From positions 13,956,607-14,020,606 of the forward strand of contig CM026568.1 in the NCBI GenBank assembly GCA_015143295.1: a DNA stretch of 64,000 nt, written 5' to 3'. Shown here in pieces: positions 23,796 through 34,984 of this stretch. The notes beneath the pieces were generated by a model. The model saw nothing but the letters and a program-made list of their open reading frames with translations, ran no database searches and was not told the DNA's origin. This DNA is from Tetracentron sinense. Taxonomy: Eukaryota > Streptophyta > Magnoliopsida > Trochodendrales > Trochodendraceae. The translations under genes and the position numbers were made by a program. Each line of letters starts with the position of its first letter. Position 1 is the stretch's first letter.

Positions 23796-24439
23796 AATTG
23801 TCCACTTGTGTTGTGTATTGCTATTCCAATACAAGATGATATCTTTGTTTTGTTTTATTATTATTTTTGCACCATTCAAAGATGTTGACTGTGAAGTGAG
23901 TAAACTTTGAGACATTCCAGAATTCTTAGAAAGGCATAGGGACCGGTTCCGATTATGGTTTTTCCTGAAAATTAAAAGCCATATTCATGGGAATTTTGAA
24001 ATATCCCAAAGTCCGTGAAGCCTCTACTATCTCTTTGGTAGTCACGACATTCCTTGGAGGATGGCCATTTCTATTTGAGCAAATCAGGCCCCCTCCCCTT
24101 TACATTTTCATAGCAATGTGAAGGGAACCCTGCATCAAAATGGCACTCCATTAACCTCATTTTATTTTCTATCATCCCCTTATTTCACTCTTCAAAATTT
24201 CATTTCACATAAAATAATAGCTTATCTAGGCCCCTAACGTTCTAGAGTAGTCCTAAACCCTTGGAGAAGTCCCTATAGGTGTCTCACCCCCCTTTGCACC
24301 CAAAAAAAATATTAATTTCAACACTGTTTTGGAATGTCGACATTGTGATTGTTGACATTCCAAAACCATGTTAAAATTATCATTGTTGCATGAGGTAAGA
24401 CACAGTAGTTCTCCATTTTGAATTTTTATAACCCAGCTT

Positions 24440-24643
24440 TGTTGGATTTATTTCCTAAATCCCTATACAAGTTAGACAAATAAGCAATTGAATAGCAAAT
24501 AATATATATATATATCCGAATCCCCTCGAAAGAGAGTCTTTCTTGAAGATAGTCAAAGCCTCCCATGTGCAAGGGACAAGTAGCCCTATCTCCAGGATAC
24601 AACTCAACTCAGATTCAACCGACCAATCCCTATGAGTTTGCCC
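24440..24643 (-). repeat. ~200-bp fragment related to the Copia C LTR
   Basis: It starts TGTTGGATTTATTTC at the same base as the Copia C LTRs (53198, 59449) and shares the block AGAGAGTCTTTCTTGAAGAT and CCATGTGCAAGG, then diverges after GAGTTTGC. Only the terminal 200 bp are present. Confidence 0.75.
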
Positions 24644-25826
24644 CATTATGACCAAGGTGGGGTTTGGGCTCATTACAAATAATGTCTGGGGTGCTTCCAT
24701 TGACTTATCAAGAGAGACGGTGTCTAGTAAAACCCGAGATTCCTACATTGATGTGCTAGGAGAGACGGTAGACAAGATTCACGGGGTCCTCCATGACTGA
24801 TGATCAGGAGAGACGATGAACAAGCGGTGATTATGTTGGAGTCGACTTTATTTAGGGTGTATAGCCCTAGCAGGTGAAGGTCTAGGATATGTATCGAATC
24901 TACATACCCAAGGTTTGGTCGTAATCGGGTGAAGGCACGGGATTGTGTATTGGGTCTGATAACTCATGGTGGTGTTGGGACTAAATGACTCAATGTATGT
25001 TTGTAGCGGGTGAATGCCAGGGTTGAAGGTTGTACGAAGTCCAAGGACTCGGAGTTGGTTTCATTGGGTGTAGATCTAATCAGTTAACAATTTGGGTCTA
25101 TGAACTCAAGGGTAAAGGTTTAAGGGCTAAGGCCCAGATGATAGAGTATACAGACTCGAAGGTAAAATGTGGTCAGTTGTCTAGGATGTTGACCTGGTGT
25201 TGTGAACACCATCGATATTAGATGAACTTGATAAATATAAAACACTAAGAGGTTGAAGACCGAAGATAGGGTGAAGTTTCCCTGAACAACAATGGGTTGA
25301 TATATGATAATAATGTTATGAAACTATAAGCTAAGGCTTACACAGTTACATTTCATGACGTTGATACTATTACTCACTTTCTATTTCTGCATATTATCTT
25401 ATTATGGAATTGTAGATTGTACTATTATATCATCGATAATTAATGTTAATACGTAGAAAATAGCTTAGATGGATTGAGAATTTTACTAAGCTTTATACCT
25501 CACAGACGTTTCATGTCAGCAGATCAGGACGTGCTAGTTCGATGATCCAGGTTGTTTGGATAATATTTTGGAAGTATGAAAAAGGCTATATTCGGCGCAT
25601 CATAAGCGCCTATTTTGTAAAAAGACTCAAATGTAATTAATACAGGTATTTGGTTTGATATGAAGACTATTGTGATGAACAGTGAGTATGTTGCTTTGTT
25701 AAAGCATCTCACAAAAGATCAAAATTTTCCTCATTTTGGAGGGCAAAGTCTTCCATTATGCGTTAATGACGAACATGCGTGCGTCTCAGAACATAATTCC
25801 CTAAGGTGCGGGTTCAGGTCATCACA

Positions 25827-25831
25827 CTCGA
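25827..25831. repeat. Target duplication CTCGA, right of solo LTR
   Basis: Partner of 22627-22631; Copia B integrase coding sequence resumes right after it. Confidence 0.85.
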
Positions 25832-28200
25832 TCTCGTAAATATGGGAAGCATCTGCATCCACAGATCTTCAAAGAATAACAATCTAGTTGAGTTCCATAT
25901 AATATTATAAAGAATGGTGTTTCCATCCTAATGACAGTAGAAGGCAATCTATTAATCAATTGTACAACTGAGAGAAAAACTTCAACCCATAAAATCTAAG
26001 GCAATTAATTACTTGGAGTGAAAGATTATTGTTAATCCCATCTCAACAATGTGTCGAAGCTTCCTTTCTACAACACCATTCTGCTATAGGGTTGCTGGGC
26101 AAGACATCTGCCTCAAAATGCCATAATTTTAAAATTCTTAGATTGAAATTCTTCACCACCATCACTCTGAAATTTTTTAATTTTCTTGGAGAAATTATTT
26201 TCTACCAATTTTTGAAATTTTGGAAAGGTATCATAAAATTCAGATTTATTTTTTAGGGGATAAATTCAAGTGAATCTGGAGTAATCATCAACAAAAACAG
26301 CATAATATCTCATGTTTTGATAGGAAGCAATGGGAGCAGATCCCCACAAATCACAGTGAATTTTCGTAACAGAAACAAGAGATCTTTTATTTCTCATTGG
26401 AAAGGGAAGCTTACAACTTTTTTCCTAACTAACAACTCTCACAAATTCTAGGACTACTTAATTAACCAAGAACTAACATCAATTATGTTTTGAGAGTTTA
26501 AAAACTGCAATAACTTAGAGTTGGGATATCCTAAACGTCGATCTCAAATATTTTTCGGTGCCTTTCCTGATTTTATTGCTACCAGGGCTGCAACAACATC
26601 TCCATCTAAGGCATACAAATTTCCCTTTTTACTCCCGGTTCGCAGAATTTTGTCCGTTGCTCGATCCTTAATACAAAAGCCATTGTCAATAAATTCAATA
26701 TTGCAAGATTTATCCTTAGCTAACTGGCTCACGAAAAGCAATTTTTTTTGCAATTCAGGTACTACCAAAACATCATTTAATTTCATATCACCGAACTAGA
26801 ATGAATATAAGTAGTCTGACATGAGATATATTTAACTGTGAACCATCACCAATAACAACTTTATCAGATCCAGAATAAGGAAATTCGTTAATGTACCTAG
26901 ATCATTGGTCATGTGTGCGCTAGCTCTAGTGTCCAGGTTCAAATACCAACACCGAATTGCATGGTGGCCTATACGGCCACATATTTGACATCCATTTTGA
27001 ACAACTTGATTTCCTTGAACACCCATGGGGGGTCGTCCCTCGGGAGTACCTGCAGGCCTAGGCTTAGAACCATTAAATTGATTACCATCGTTCAATTGAT
27101 TACCTAGCCCATGTTGCTAAAAGTTTGGGTTAGTCCTTGCTGGAAATTTGGATTAGAACCCTAATGCTGATTAAAACCTCGATTTTGACCAAACCCTTGA
27201 TTTGGTTATAGTGGCCAAAAATTTTGTTTGAAGCCTTGATTAAAGGGTTGAAACCCCTGTCGACTGGCTGGTGCAAAATCGCGACCATGAGAGTTGAATC
27301 CACCATTAAAATTCAGACTATTGTAACCATAACCACCCCTTCCTCAGCCATTACCACAACCACCGTTAAAATATCCGTTGTTTACTTTGCCACCATGAAA
27401 ACTGGTATTATTAACTCCATTAAATCCATGATTAAAGCTACATGAACCATTATTTGAACCACCAATAGAGCGTTGCTCAAAGAACGCCATATTGTGATCA
27501 ACTGGTTTTGGCTCGGGATCTATATTCTTCATCCTCAAATCATAACTCTAAACGGCAGTGACAAATTGAGCATAGGTTGGGAAGGGGGGTTTGGCAAGCA
27601 TGGAAGTAACCAAAATATTGTATCGCTGTCCAAGACCCCTGTTCATGTAAATAACTTTGTCTTCACCCTGTACTGGCTTTTGAATGGCTGCAAGACCATC
27701 AAAAATATTTTTGAAGGCCTTGACATACTCGGCTAGAGTATGAGTCCCCAAGCTCATATCTTGCATTTATTGTTTTAATTGAATCTCGTGATCCTTTGTC
27801 GCTTGTAGAAAATTATCTTCTAAGCATCTCCAAACTTTCTTCACAGAATTACATCTGATAATTTAATATAGTGCTTCCTCTTAAAGAGTTTCGGTAATCC
27901 AACTTTGGAGTAGAAGGTCTCCTTCTTGCCATGTTTCATAATAAGGATTTGTTATATATTGCCTCACCCTTATCATTTTGTATGATTTCGGGCAGCACAC
28001 CGTCATATAGAATGTGAATGGCTTTCAAATTTCATATGATAGGTAGGATTTGGGTTCTTCAAACAAGAAAATTATTGGAGTTAAGTTTAACAGAGATGAT
28101 GTTAATGAGATTGGGAAGAGAGCTAATGGAAAGTGAGAATTATTTTGATGTCGTAGATGAATCCGCCATTGTAGGTGAAGATACCATATCAAGAGAGCTT
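25832..28200 (-). pseudogene. Copia B gag, protease and integrase core (fossil)
   Basis: On the minus strand: gag at about 27100-28190, a zinc knuckle (CQICGRIGHHAIRCW) near 26950-27000, protease zone near 26880-26940 (LDTRASAHMTND), the gag-preintegrase zone 26400-26786 (LYALDGDV), and the integrase core at about 26250-26380 (HCDLWGSAPIAS, FVDDYSRF). Broken, with several breaks. Confidence 0.8.
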
Positions 28201-28201
28201 T

Positions 28202-28213
28202 GCTCTGATACCA
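28202..28213 (-). other. Primer-binding site of Copia B
   Basis: The minus strand reads TGGTATCAGAGC, an exact match to the initiator tRNA-Met complement, touching the 5' LTR end TTTTCTTCA. Confidence 0.85.
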
Positions 28214-28815
28214 TGAAGAAAATAAGAGACAAAAGAAAAGATGGAACCGTTAATTAGTTTTTGGGAGAAAGTAAACGTTCACACATCAAAACGTGTTGAA
28301 CCATATCTTCCAACTTTGTATATGTAGGAGGTGTATTACAAGTAAATAAGCAACTCTGAAAACTACTCGAAAGTAGTTTGCAGAGAATATGTAACTTTCC
28401 CCAAAGTAACTAACTAGAAACGGGAAACTCTCCAAAGAAGTTTCCTTAGAATAGGAAACATGTGTTGTCTCTCTTTGGATACTATATCTTCATATCTTCA
28501 CTGAATCTATTAACCCCACACACTAGGGCTTTGTCCAGTGGTAGTGTATTTCCTGCTTTGGGGTGAGGTACCGGGTTCCATTCCCGAGAGGGTGAGAGTT
28601 TGTATATACTCTCCACCCGCCCACCAACTGAACAGATACTAACACCTAACTGGCGTTGTGGCCTAAACGTATATCTCGAACCAAAAAAAAAATCTATTAA
28701 CCCCAAATTATCAATTAGGTGCTTTGCTAATGTGTGGGAGAGTTGTGCAGACCCAGAATTTGCTCTGCTAACGTGTGGGGACAGCTGTGCAGATCCAGAC
28801 TTGGAGTCTCCTTCA
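28214..28815 (-). repeat. 5' LTR of Copia B, with SINE insertion
   Basis: From TGAAGAAAATAAG to GGAGTCTCCTTCA on the + strand. It matches 5539-5759 at both ends and in the middle. The 602 bp include a 172-bp SINE plus its target duplication, and about 190 bp missing from the other LTR. Confidence 0.8.
28519..28690 (+). mobile_element. tRNA-derived SINE
   Basis: 172 bp bracketed by a perfect 15-bp duplication AATCTATTAACCCCA (28504-28518 and 28691-28705) and ending in an A-run. RNA polymerase III promoter boxes are visible: A box TTGTCCAGTGG (28531-28541) and B box GGTTCCATTCC (28574-28584), each about one base from consensus and about 33 bp apart, as in tRNA genes. The partner LTR of Copia B lacks it, so it inserted after that element. 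It has no coding capacity and would have used LINE machinery. Confidence 0.85.
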
Positions 28816-29339
28816 ACTTCAAATATAAAATCATTCAACACTTCGAATTCATAAGAGTAGAGGGTAGTTTTGAAATTAAGTAAGCGTATTCATCATTTTG
28901 AACACCCATCCTTTTTATATAAGTAAAGATATGAGTAAGGGCAATTTTGATATTAATAAATTTTTATCAAGGTTTTGAACATGGGAATTTATATTAGTAA
29001 AGAAGATTAGCATATAAAGTCTCATACAACTCCTACAAGGTACATGTCTGCCTCAACACTATAAGACATTTTTATGTTATACATATACAGAGGAGGTGAT
29101 GGTACGTGTATAGCCCTTGTATTAGAACCCTGACAAACAAACCATCAACCTTATATTGATTGACACAAAGGCCCGCAACGCACTGCCACATGGATAGGCA
29201 GATAAGATTAGTCTAACATTCCTAATAAGAGAATTGGAAAGACAGTTAACTAACCTTACTGACAGACTAAGAGACTAAGTAGAGGCATAAGACATTAACT
29301 AGTGCAGAGGCCTTTTGACCAAGTTATAAAAGAGCTTGA
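28816..29339. other. No gene seen; AT-rich flank
   Basis: AT-rich sequence between Copia B and the next LTR. No domain, RNA gene or repeat partner in this window was recognised. Confidence 0.4.
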
Positions 29340-30466
29340 AGCAATTACCCTTCTGATATGTTTCAAGACCAAGTGGGGGGTGAATAGGTTAACGTAAGGT
29401 CTATCTACTAATTTTAATTTTAAACAATTAAAGTGCGAAAATGGTAAACAAACCACAAACCACAACACCGATATTTTTAAGAGGAAAACTCTTCCAGAGA
29501 ACCATGGGACCTCGTCTAGTTGGAGCAATGAAACAATATATAAGAAAAAATTACAAGACACGGAACTTTACCCAAATAGGACACGACCCAACACGTCGCT
29601 CCATGACAACAAGCTCTTCGTCCTTATAGTCCACGATCTTGCAAGATCGATCCCCACTGCAGCACTTTGACTCCTCACCGATCAAGGCTTTCTCAAAGTA
29701 ATGCAATACCACAATCTCACAAGATCAATCTCCTTTGCAACGGCTCTAGATTTCTTTGACCACAAAACCAAACTACGATCCTTCTCAAATTGATATCCGT
29801 TTTAAGATGGCTTTGGCACACGTCAACCAAGATACTCACAAGGAATTGTGTGAATCATATATGCAAGTATAAGGTAAATCGATTTGAACTTGCAACTCTA
29901 GCTTAGAACATGAGAGAAGGCTCAATGGAATGATCCAATGAAGTTCTAGAAACTTTAATGGGAGCTTGGGAGCCTCAACTCCGTCTCAAAAATTATAATT
30001 CATATTAGGGGACGAAGTCTTAGACAAACCAAAGAGCAAAATTAAAAGTTTCTAATTAAAGGTTTACAACAGATTTGGCTCGTACCAAATGGATTTGGTT
30101 TGAACCACTTGCATTTCGTTCAAAACATATCCAAAGTGGTTCGAACCACTTATAGTTTGAAAAATTTTCTCATACATTTTTTCTCAAGACAACCAAAGTA
30201 AGGTGGTTCAAACCAAACACTTAGATTTTCTCTAGAAAGTGGTTTTCCTAGCAACCTGGGGTACGTGTCACTTTGGCTAAGTCAATTCCTCCTAGATAAA
30301 ATGTAATCTAAGTCCCTTACCATTCCTAAAGGGAGTGAGCGAAGCTTGATCTCTGAATCTTTGGTCTCCTTCTGCTCATGAATTCGAGCACTTGAACACG
30401 TTAGACTGAGACATACTAGACACTATTTTTACCACATAACTCACCAATCTAAAATAGGACTTGACA
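29340..30466 (-). repeat. SIRE/Maximus-type Copia 3' LTR (fossil)
   Basis: On the minus strand the sequence TTGACAAAGGAGAAGA leads into TGTCAAGTCC, the polypurine tract/LTR junction of SIRE/Maximus-type elements. The far end carries the TTCACCCCCCACTTGG block common near the end of such LTRs. It contains the perfect 18-bp palindrome AAGTGGTTCGAACCACTT (30134-30151) and related half-sites (30100-30240). The left boundary is approximate. Confidence 0.5.
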
Positions 30467-31900
30467 ATCTTCTCCTTTGTCAATTCAAAGACAAAACACA
30501 ACTGATGAACATGTTAGAAGTACATACTCTCTCAAACTGATTCAAATAATAGAGACAATGACTTTTACACGACTCAGACTAATGAACCAACAAAAGATTA
30601 TATGACATTTGAAATTGTTTCTTTTCATGAGAAAGATTTTGCGTTGTCTACAACCTGTAATATGTACATGCTTTTAAACAATAATACCAATAAAGCATGA
30701 AGAATGTAAAGATTATATAGACAAACACAAAGCGCAAATGCCAATAACAAAAATAACATGGATATGTCAATGGAAGCAATGTGCTCTCCCCCAATGAGAG
30801 TGCTCTCCCCCAATGTAGTGCTCTCCGCTAATGTGAGCAATGTGCTCTCTCCCTTTTTTGCACGAATAGCCAAAGGCAATCCAAATGAATTTATGATAAA
30901 ATAAGAGCATCATTCAAGCAGCATCCACAATCCATATTCCATAATAGTAATAGACAGTCATTCAACCAAAATTCAAGGAAAAATATCATATTGCCGTCAA
31001 TTAGAGAATCTCATCAAACTAAGTAACAAGAGAGCACAAAATCAAAATTTTGTATTTATGAAGAAATAATACTCCTTAAGATATGTGCAAACTCCAAATT
31101 TGATTTAGGCACTCCGTTAAGATCAATCACCCTTTAATACACATGAACTCCCCCTGAGTTCATGCATATTAACAATTACAATGCATAAAAGGTATTCCAA
31201 GCTACAAAATATGTGATATGCCCAAGAAAATATGACAAATATAGTTTAGACCAATTGAGGATAAATCTACCTAATCTAGTCTCACAGGGCAACGAAGCAT
31301 AGGCTTAATTACTTTGTCACATTAGTGAAAAGTTTTTCATGTAGCCATGTGTGAAGTGGGGGTTCTAACTGGACTCCAATCTTAGGTTTTTATTCCTAGT
31401 GAGGAATTGTCATTATACCACTAAGGAAACTTCAAGTATCTTAGTGCTAGAAGTCAAACCTAGTTAATTTAAGAAAATGTTGATTTTAAATCAAGTACAT
31501 CTTTTCATTGTTTGACCAAACAATTTTTCTATTCTTTTTATTTTTCTATCAAACATAGCCAAACTGTAAGACTTACTCTTCATTTTTTTTTTTTCACATT
31601 TTTTTTTCTTACAATGGTAGCTTTCACACTATTTGGGTAGGTAACCCTCTCTAGTGACAGTATGGGCTTTCACTCTAGCAACCCAGATAGATACCTACCT
31701 TGTTGACATACTACTATTTTCATCCAATAATAGCTTTCACACTATCCCAATAGGTAGCCATTCTCATTGTCTCATCGATTTTTTTAAAGGAAGACACAAA
31801 TAAATAAGAAATTAACCAATGGTCAATCTAGATTTGTTCAATCGAATGCCCAAAATAGATAATACAATTTCCTGTGTAAGTCCATATTTTTAGGTTGGCT
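30467..31900 (-). other. 3' non-coding region of the SIRE/Maximus-type element
   Basis: Non-coding sequence upstream (minus strand) of the LTR, with GGGGGAGTTCATG near 31143. A short tandem array of GTGCTCTCCCCCAATG-like units is at about 30779-30862, and a duplicated block TAGCTTTCACACTAT occurs near 31617 and 31732. No coding region was recognised. Confidence 0.4.
30779..30862. repeat. Minisatellite, GTGCTCTCCCCCAATG-like units
   Basis: Four to five imperfect units of 16-25 bp. Placement beside a polypurine tract suggests amplification of purine-rich (minus strand) element sequence. Confidence 0.7.
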
Positions 31901-34012
31901 TATTCTGTAGTCAAAACATAGTGAGTCTAGTGTGTCTTGAGTCCTTGCCTTGAAGCATCTAATTCAAGTAAAAATAAAGACCGAAGAAGATCAACTGAAG
32001 ACATTCCGATCATCGCCTTCATTTCACTCATATTAGACCCTTTAGAACTTGGATAATTATATTTCTGGGCAGATCTTGTAAGGACCGGTCGACCACCCAC
32101 TTTAAGCCTACATTGACCAACCGATCGACCGCCAATGTGACCAGTCGAGCACCAATGCATATTTTTTATATGATGATTTTTTCCAGTGAGTTTTCTTTTG
32201 GGGAGTCGACTGCCCTTGGGACCGGTCAACTGGTCCTCACGGATTTTTGTTTCCTACTTGACTTCCAACTCTGTTTTTGGTCTATAAATAGTAGGGTTTG
32301 ATCCCCATTTGACTCTAAGCAGTTTGGAGAGTTTTGAGAGAGCATTATTGATAAATTTAGGGTTTCCCAAACCCATTCTCCTCTCCTCTTCCACCCTAGA
32401 GTATGCAATACATTGTTTGATTATCCTTACTTGTTTATTCCATTGTTGAGATTCAAACTAGGGTTTGTTATAGAACAACGACCATCAACCCGTTTTTGTA
32501 AAGAACAATTGGTCGGTGTGAACCAGAGCCTTTGCGAAGGAGATCTATCCGAGGAGGATTGTGGTTATTTGGTCTGAGGAATCTGAAGCCGTCATTGATG
32601 GAGATCGATCAAGAGATTGTGACTGTGGAGACACAAAGAAGAACAAGCTACTATGGTAGATTACAAGTCTTGCGAAATCGTGATTGCTTTTCAAGGCGAG
32701 GAGGACTGAGTACTAAGGATCGTAATGTTGAGTCTGGTTGAGTACAGTTCAAGTCTTGTAAGTATTTGTTACTTTGTCTTAGTGATATCTCTTACTGGAC
32801 TAGGTCCCGTGGTTTTTCTCGGAAGGGTTTCCATGTAAAAATACTTGTATTGTAGTTTGGTTGTCTTTCCTATTTCTACAGTTTATTTTTTATCCTCTCT
32901 TGGTTAATAATTTAATTGTTAAATCTTAAAAAGAATAGATAGACTTGTAGGGAGACCTAACCACTCCATTGGGTTTGAGAGTTCTTAACCTAAAAATGTT
33001 ATTTTTGGTGTTCATCGGATTTTTTCAATTTGTATCAGAGCGGGTTCACTAATTTATTAGTGCGGTCTTATTCTTTTATTCAATGACTATGAATCTCTAA
33101 AAAGAGGAAGGATCCATCTCTTGTCCCCTAATTTGATGGGAATAATTATGTCTATTGAAAAGCTTGTATGAGAGCGTTTCTAAAATCTTTGGATGAGAGA
33201 GTATGAATCTCTATTGAATAAGGTTGGACCCATCCAATAATGACGATAGATGACCAGACCATCCCCAAACCTTCTACAGATTGAACCAATGTAGAACTTG
33301 AAAGTTGTAGATGGAATAATAAAGGTCTAAATGTAATCTTCACTGTTTTCACACCCGAAGAATTTTGGCATATTTATAAATGTGCAAATTATCCTTGAAG
33401 GGACTACAACAGTAAAGATCTCCAAACTTCAAATGTTTACTTCTAAATTTGAAAACCTGAGAATGAATGATAATGAAACTTTTGATGGTTTTTATGTTGA
33501 TTTGAGTGACATTGTTAACTCTAGTTTTAACCTTGGAGAAAGTATATCTGAGTCCAAAATAGTTAGGAAGATCTTGAGATCTCTACCTGAGAGATTTAGA
33601 TCGAACGTTGCCGTCATCGATGAGAGCAAAAATATTGATGCTCTCAAAATTAAAGAGTTGGTTGGTTCTCTCCAGACTTATGATTTAAATCTGCACCCAT
33701 TTAAGAATCCAAAATCAATTGTCTTGAAATATGGCAAGGAATCCATAGATGGTTCAGATGGTGACTCTGAGATTGATGAAGAAGAGATGACTTTACTTGC
33801 TAAGAAATTCAAAAAATTTCTAAAATTTAATAGAAGATTTAATCCAAAATGATGAAAATTTGTTGATAAGCTTAAGTCCAAACACTTTGAATATAAGAAA
33901 CATCTTAAAAGTATGGACAATAATCACAAGGCGTTCAATGCTATGAATGTCAAGGATACGGCTATATTACCGATGAATGCTCAAATAAGAAGAAATCTAA
34001 GAGCAAGGCAAG
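31901..34012 (+). mobile_element. SIRE/Maximus-type Copia fragment: LTR, PBS and gag (fossil)
   Basis: LTR (about 31901-33029) with TATA box TCTATAAATA at 32281 and repeated GGTCGACC/AGTCGACT dyads upstream (32086-32240). The primer-binding site (TGTATCAGAGC) is at 33031-33041. Gag at 33382-33852 shows a UBN2-type fold signature (FTSKFENLRMNDNETFDGF, KILRSLPERF, IDALKIKELVGSLQTYD), followed by a zinc knuckle near 33925-33990. The element stops at about 34012, where a similar gag piece begins in the opposite orientation. Broken and incomplete. Confidence 0.7.
33382..33852 (+). pseudogene. Copia gag fragment (fossil)
   Basis: The longest open stretch of the SIRE/Maximus-type fragment, with the helical gag core and an acidic tail. 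It belongs to the element and is not a host gene. Confidence 0.8.
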
Positions 34013-34300
34013 AGGAGGTGACTTGACTTTGGTTCTCTTCATCATCCTCACCATCAATATAGTGTTGGTCACTCACATTTAAATTTGAAAAAGATTCTTT
34101 AATCCCATTTATAAAAGCAGTGAAAGTCATATAATTCCTAGTCTTCTCACAAGAAGAACTATCTAATTTCTCAGATTCGGATTCACTATCATCCATTGCC
34201 TTGCTCTTAGACTTCTTCTTATTTGAGCATTCATTAGCAATATCGCCATAGCCTTGGCATTCATAGGCTTCAACAAAAATCCATTAACAAAATGCCTCGG
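34013..34300 (-). mobile_element. Inverted SIRE/Maximus-type gag fragment (fossil)
   Basis: The minus strand carries the same zinc-knuckle block and following NKKKSKSK segment as 33925-34010 on the plus strand, then the acidic MDDSESESEK and NYMTFTAF motifs. It is a remnant of a second copy facing the first one. Confidence 0.7.
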
Positions 34301-34984
34301 AATCCCTCCTCTTTCTCTCATGTCATTCACCCTCTCTCTCACATGCACTCAGACTGTGATTTCTTTCCATGTAGTTTGTGATTTCTTTACTATAGGAGAT
34401 TGATCGAGCCAAGATCGCACAGACTGTGATTTCTTGACTATGAGTGATTTTTTGACTACAAGAGAGGGTGGGATCTCCCTCTCTCTCACATTCACTCACT
34501 CAGACTATGATTTCTTGGCGCTATCTTGACTCCTCCTTTTCTCTCATGTCATTAACCCTCTCTCTCGTATACACTTAGACTTTGTGGCATGAGATTGTGA
34601 TTTCTTGGCACGATCTTGGACTATGAGCGAATTTTTTTGCCTATGAACTCCGATGTGTCAATCTTTAAAGTCTTTGACTAGGATGTTCCAATGCCAGTTT
34701 TCGTATTTGGTTTGGGAGGCGAGCTGACGGGCTTTGGGCCATTGTGCGGGGGATTTTATGTCTTGTGAGATCCGTTTCCTTCCCACAAATAGTTCTTAGG
34801 AGAGTGGGGTGTCATGCACTATTCTTCAACGTATGCACTCATTTTGATGCCCCCTAAGTGCCTTGACCTTAACAAGTATTATCCCTATACGATCTGAGAC
34901 GTTATTGAACATCAGATTCACAGCAGAGGGATGAGTGCCTTGACCTAAACCCTCTAAGAGGAGGTATCCCATGCCTCTGAGGGG
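34301..34984. repeat. Degenerate repeats with CT-rich tracts
   Basis: Four spaced copies of CAGACTGTGATTTCTTG-like sequence (near 34347, 34417, 34498 and 34583), with CTCTCATGTCATTCACCCTC tracts that also occur in the inverted-repeat element at 39890. The rest is unassigned. No gene is seen. Confidence 0.5.

Larger units (their letters stand above)
22632..25826 (+). repeat. Solo LTR, Tekay/Del-like Gypsy (fossil), in Copia B pol
   Basis: 3,195 bp, starting TGTCATGAACC and ending GGTTCAGGTCATCACA, with imperfect inverted ends and a perfect 5-bp target duplication. No internal region remains, so it arose by LTR-LTR recombination. The TGTCATGA.. terminus and the length suit Tekay/Del chromoviruses (inference). 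A TATA box CTATATAAAT is at about 23083, with GA-rich leader sequence after it. It contains a 60-bp tandem array (23468-23795) and a fragment related to the Copia C LTR (24440-24643). Confidence 0.8.
5539..28815 (-). mobile_element. Copia LTR retrotransposon B (fossil, host of nested insertions)
   Basis: One minus-strand Copia element is spread over 23 kb by insertions. Left to right on the + strand: 3' LTR (5539-5759 plus 20300-20304, split by the Athila element); polypurine tract 20306-20320; RNase H, reverse transcriptase and integrase C-terminus (20321-22631); solo LTR insertion (22632-25826); integrase core, protease and gag (25832-28200); primer-binding site 28202-28213; 5' LTR 28214-28815 with a SINE. 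The flank joins support one element: the Athila target GTCTC lies inside the LTR, and integrase coding sequence continues on both sides of the solo LTR target CTCGA. It is broken, with well over ten breaks, and is older than everything nested in it. Confidence 0.8.

Noticed and set aside
28519-28620. A tRNA gene
   Set aside because: A and B boxes are present, but no cloverleaf could be drawn and the poly-A end with target duplication marks a SINE.
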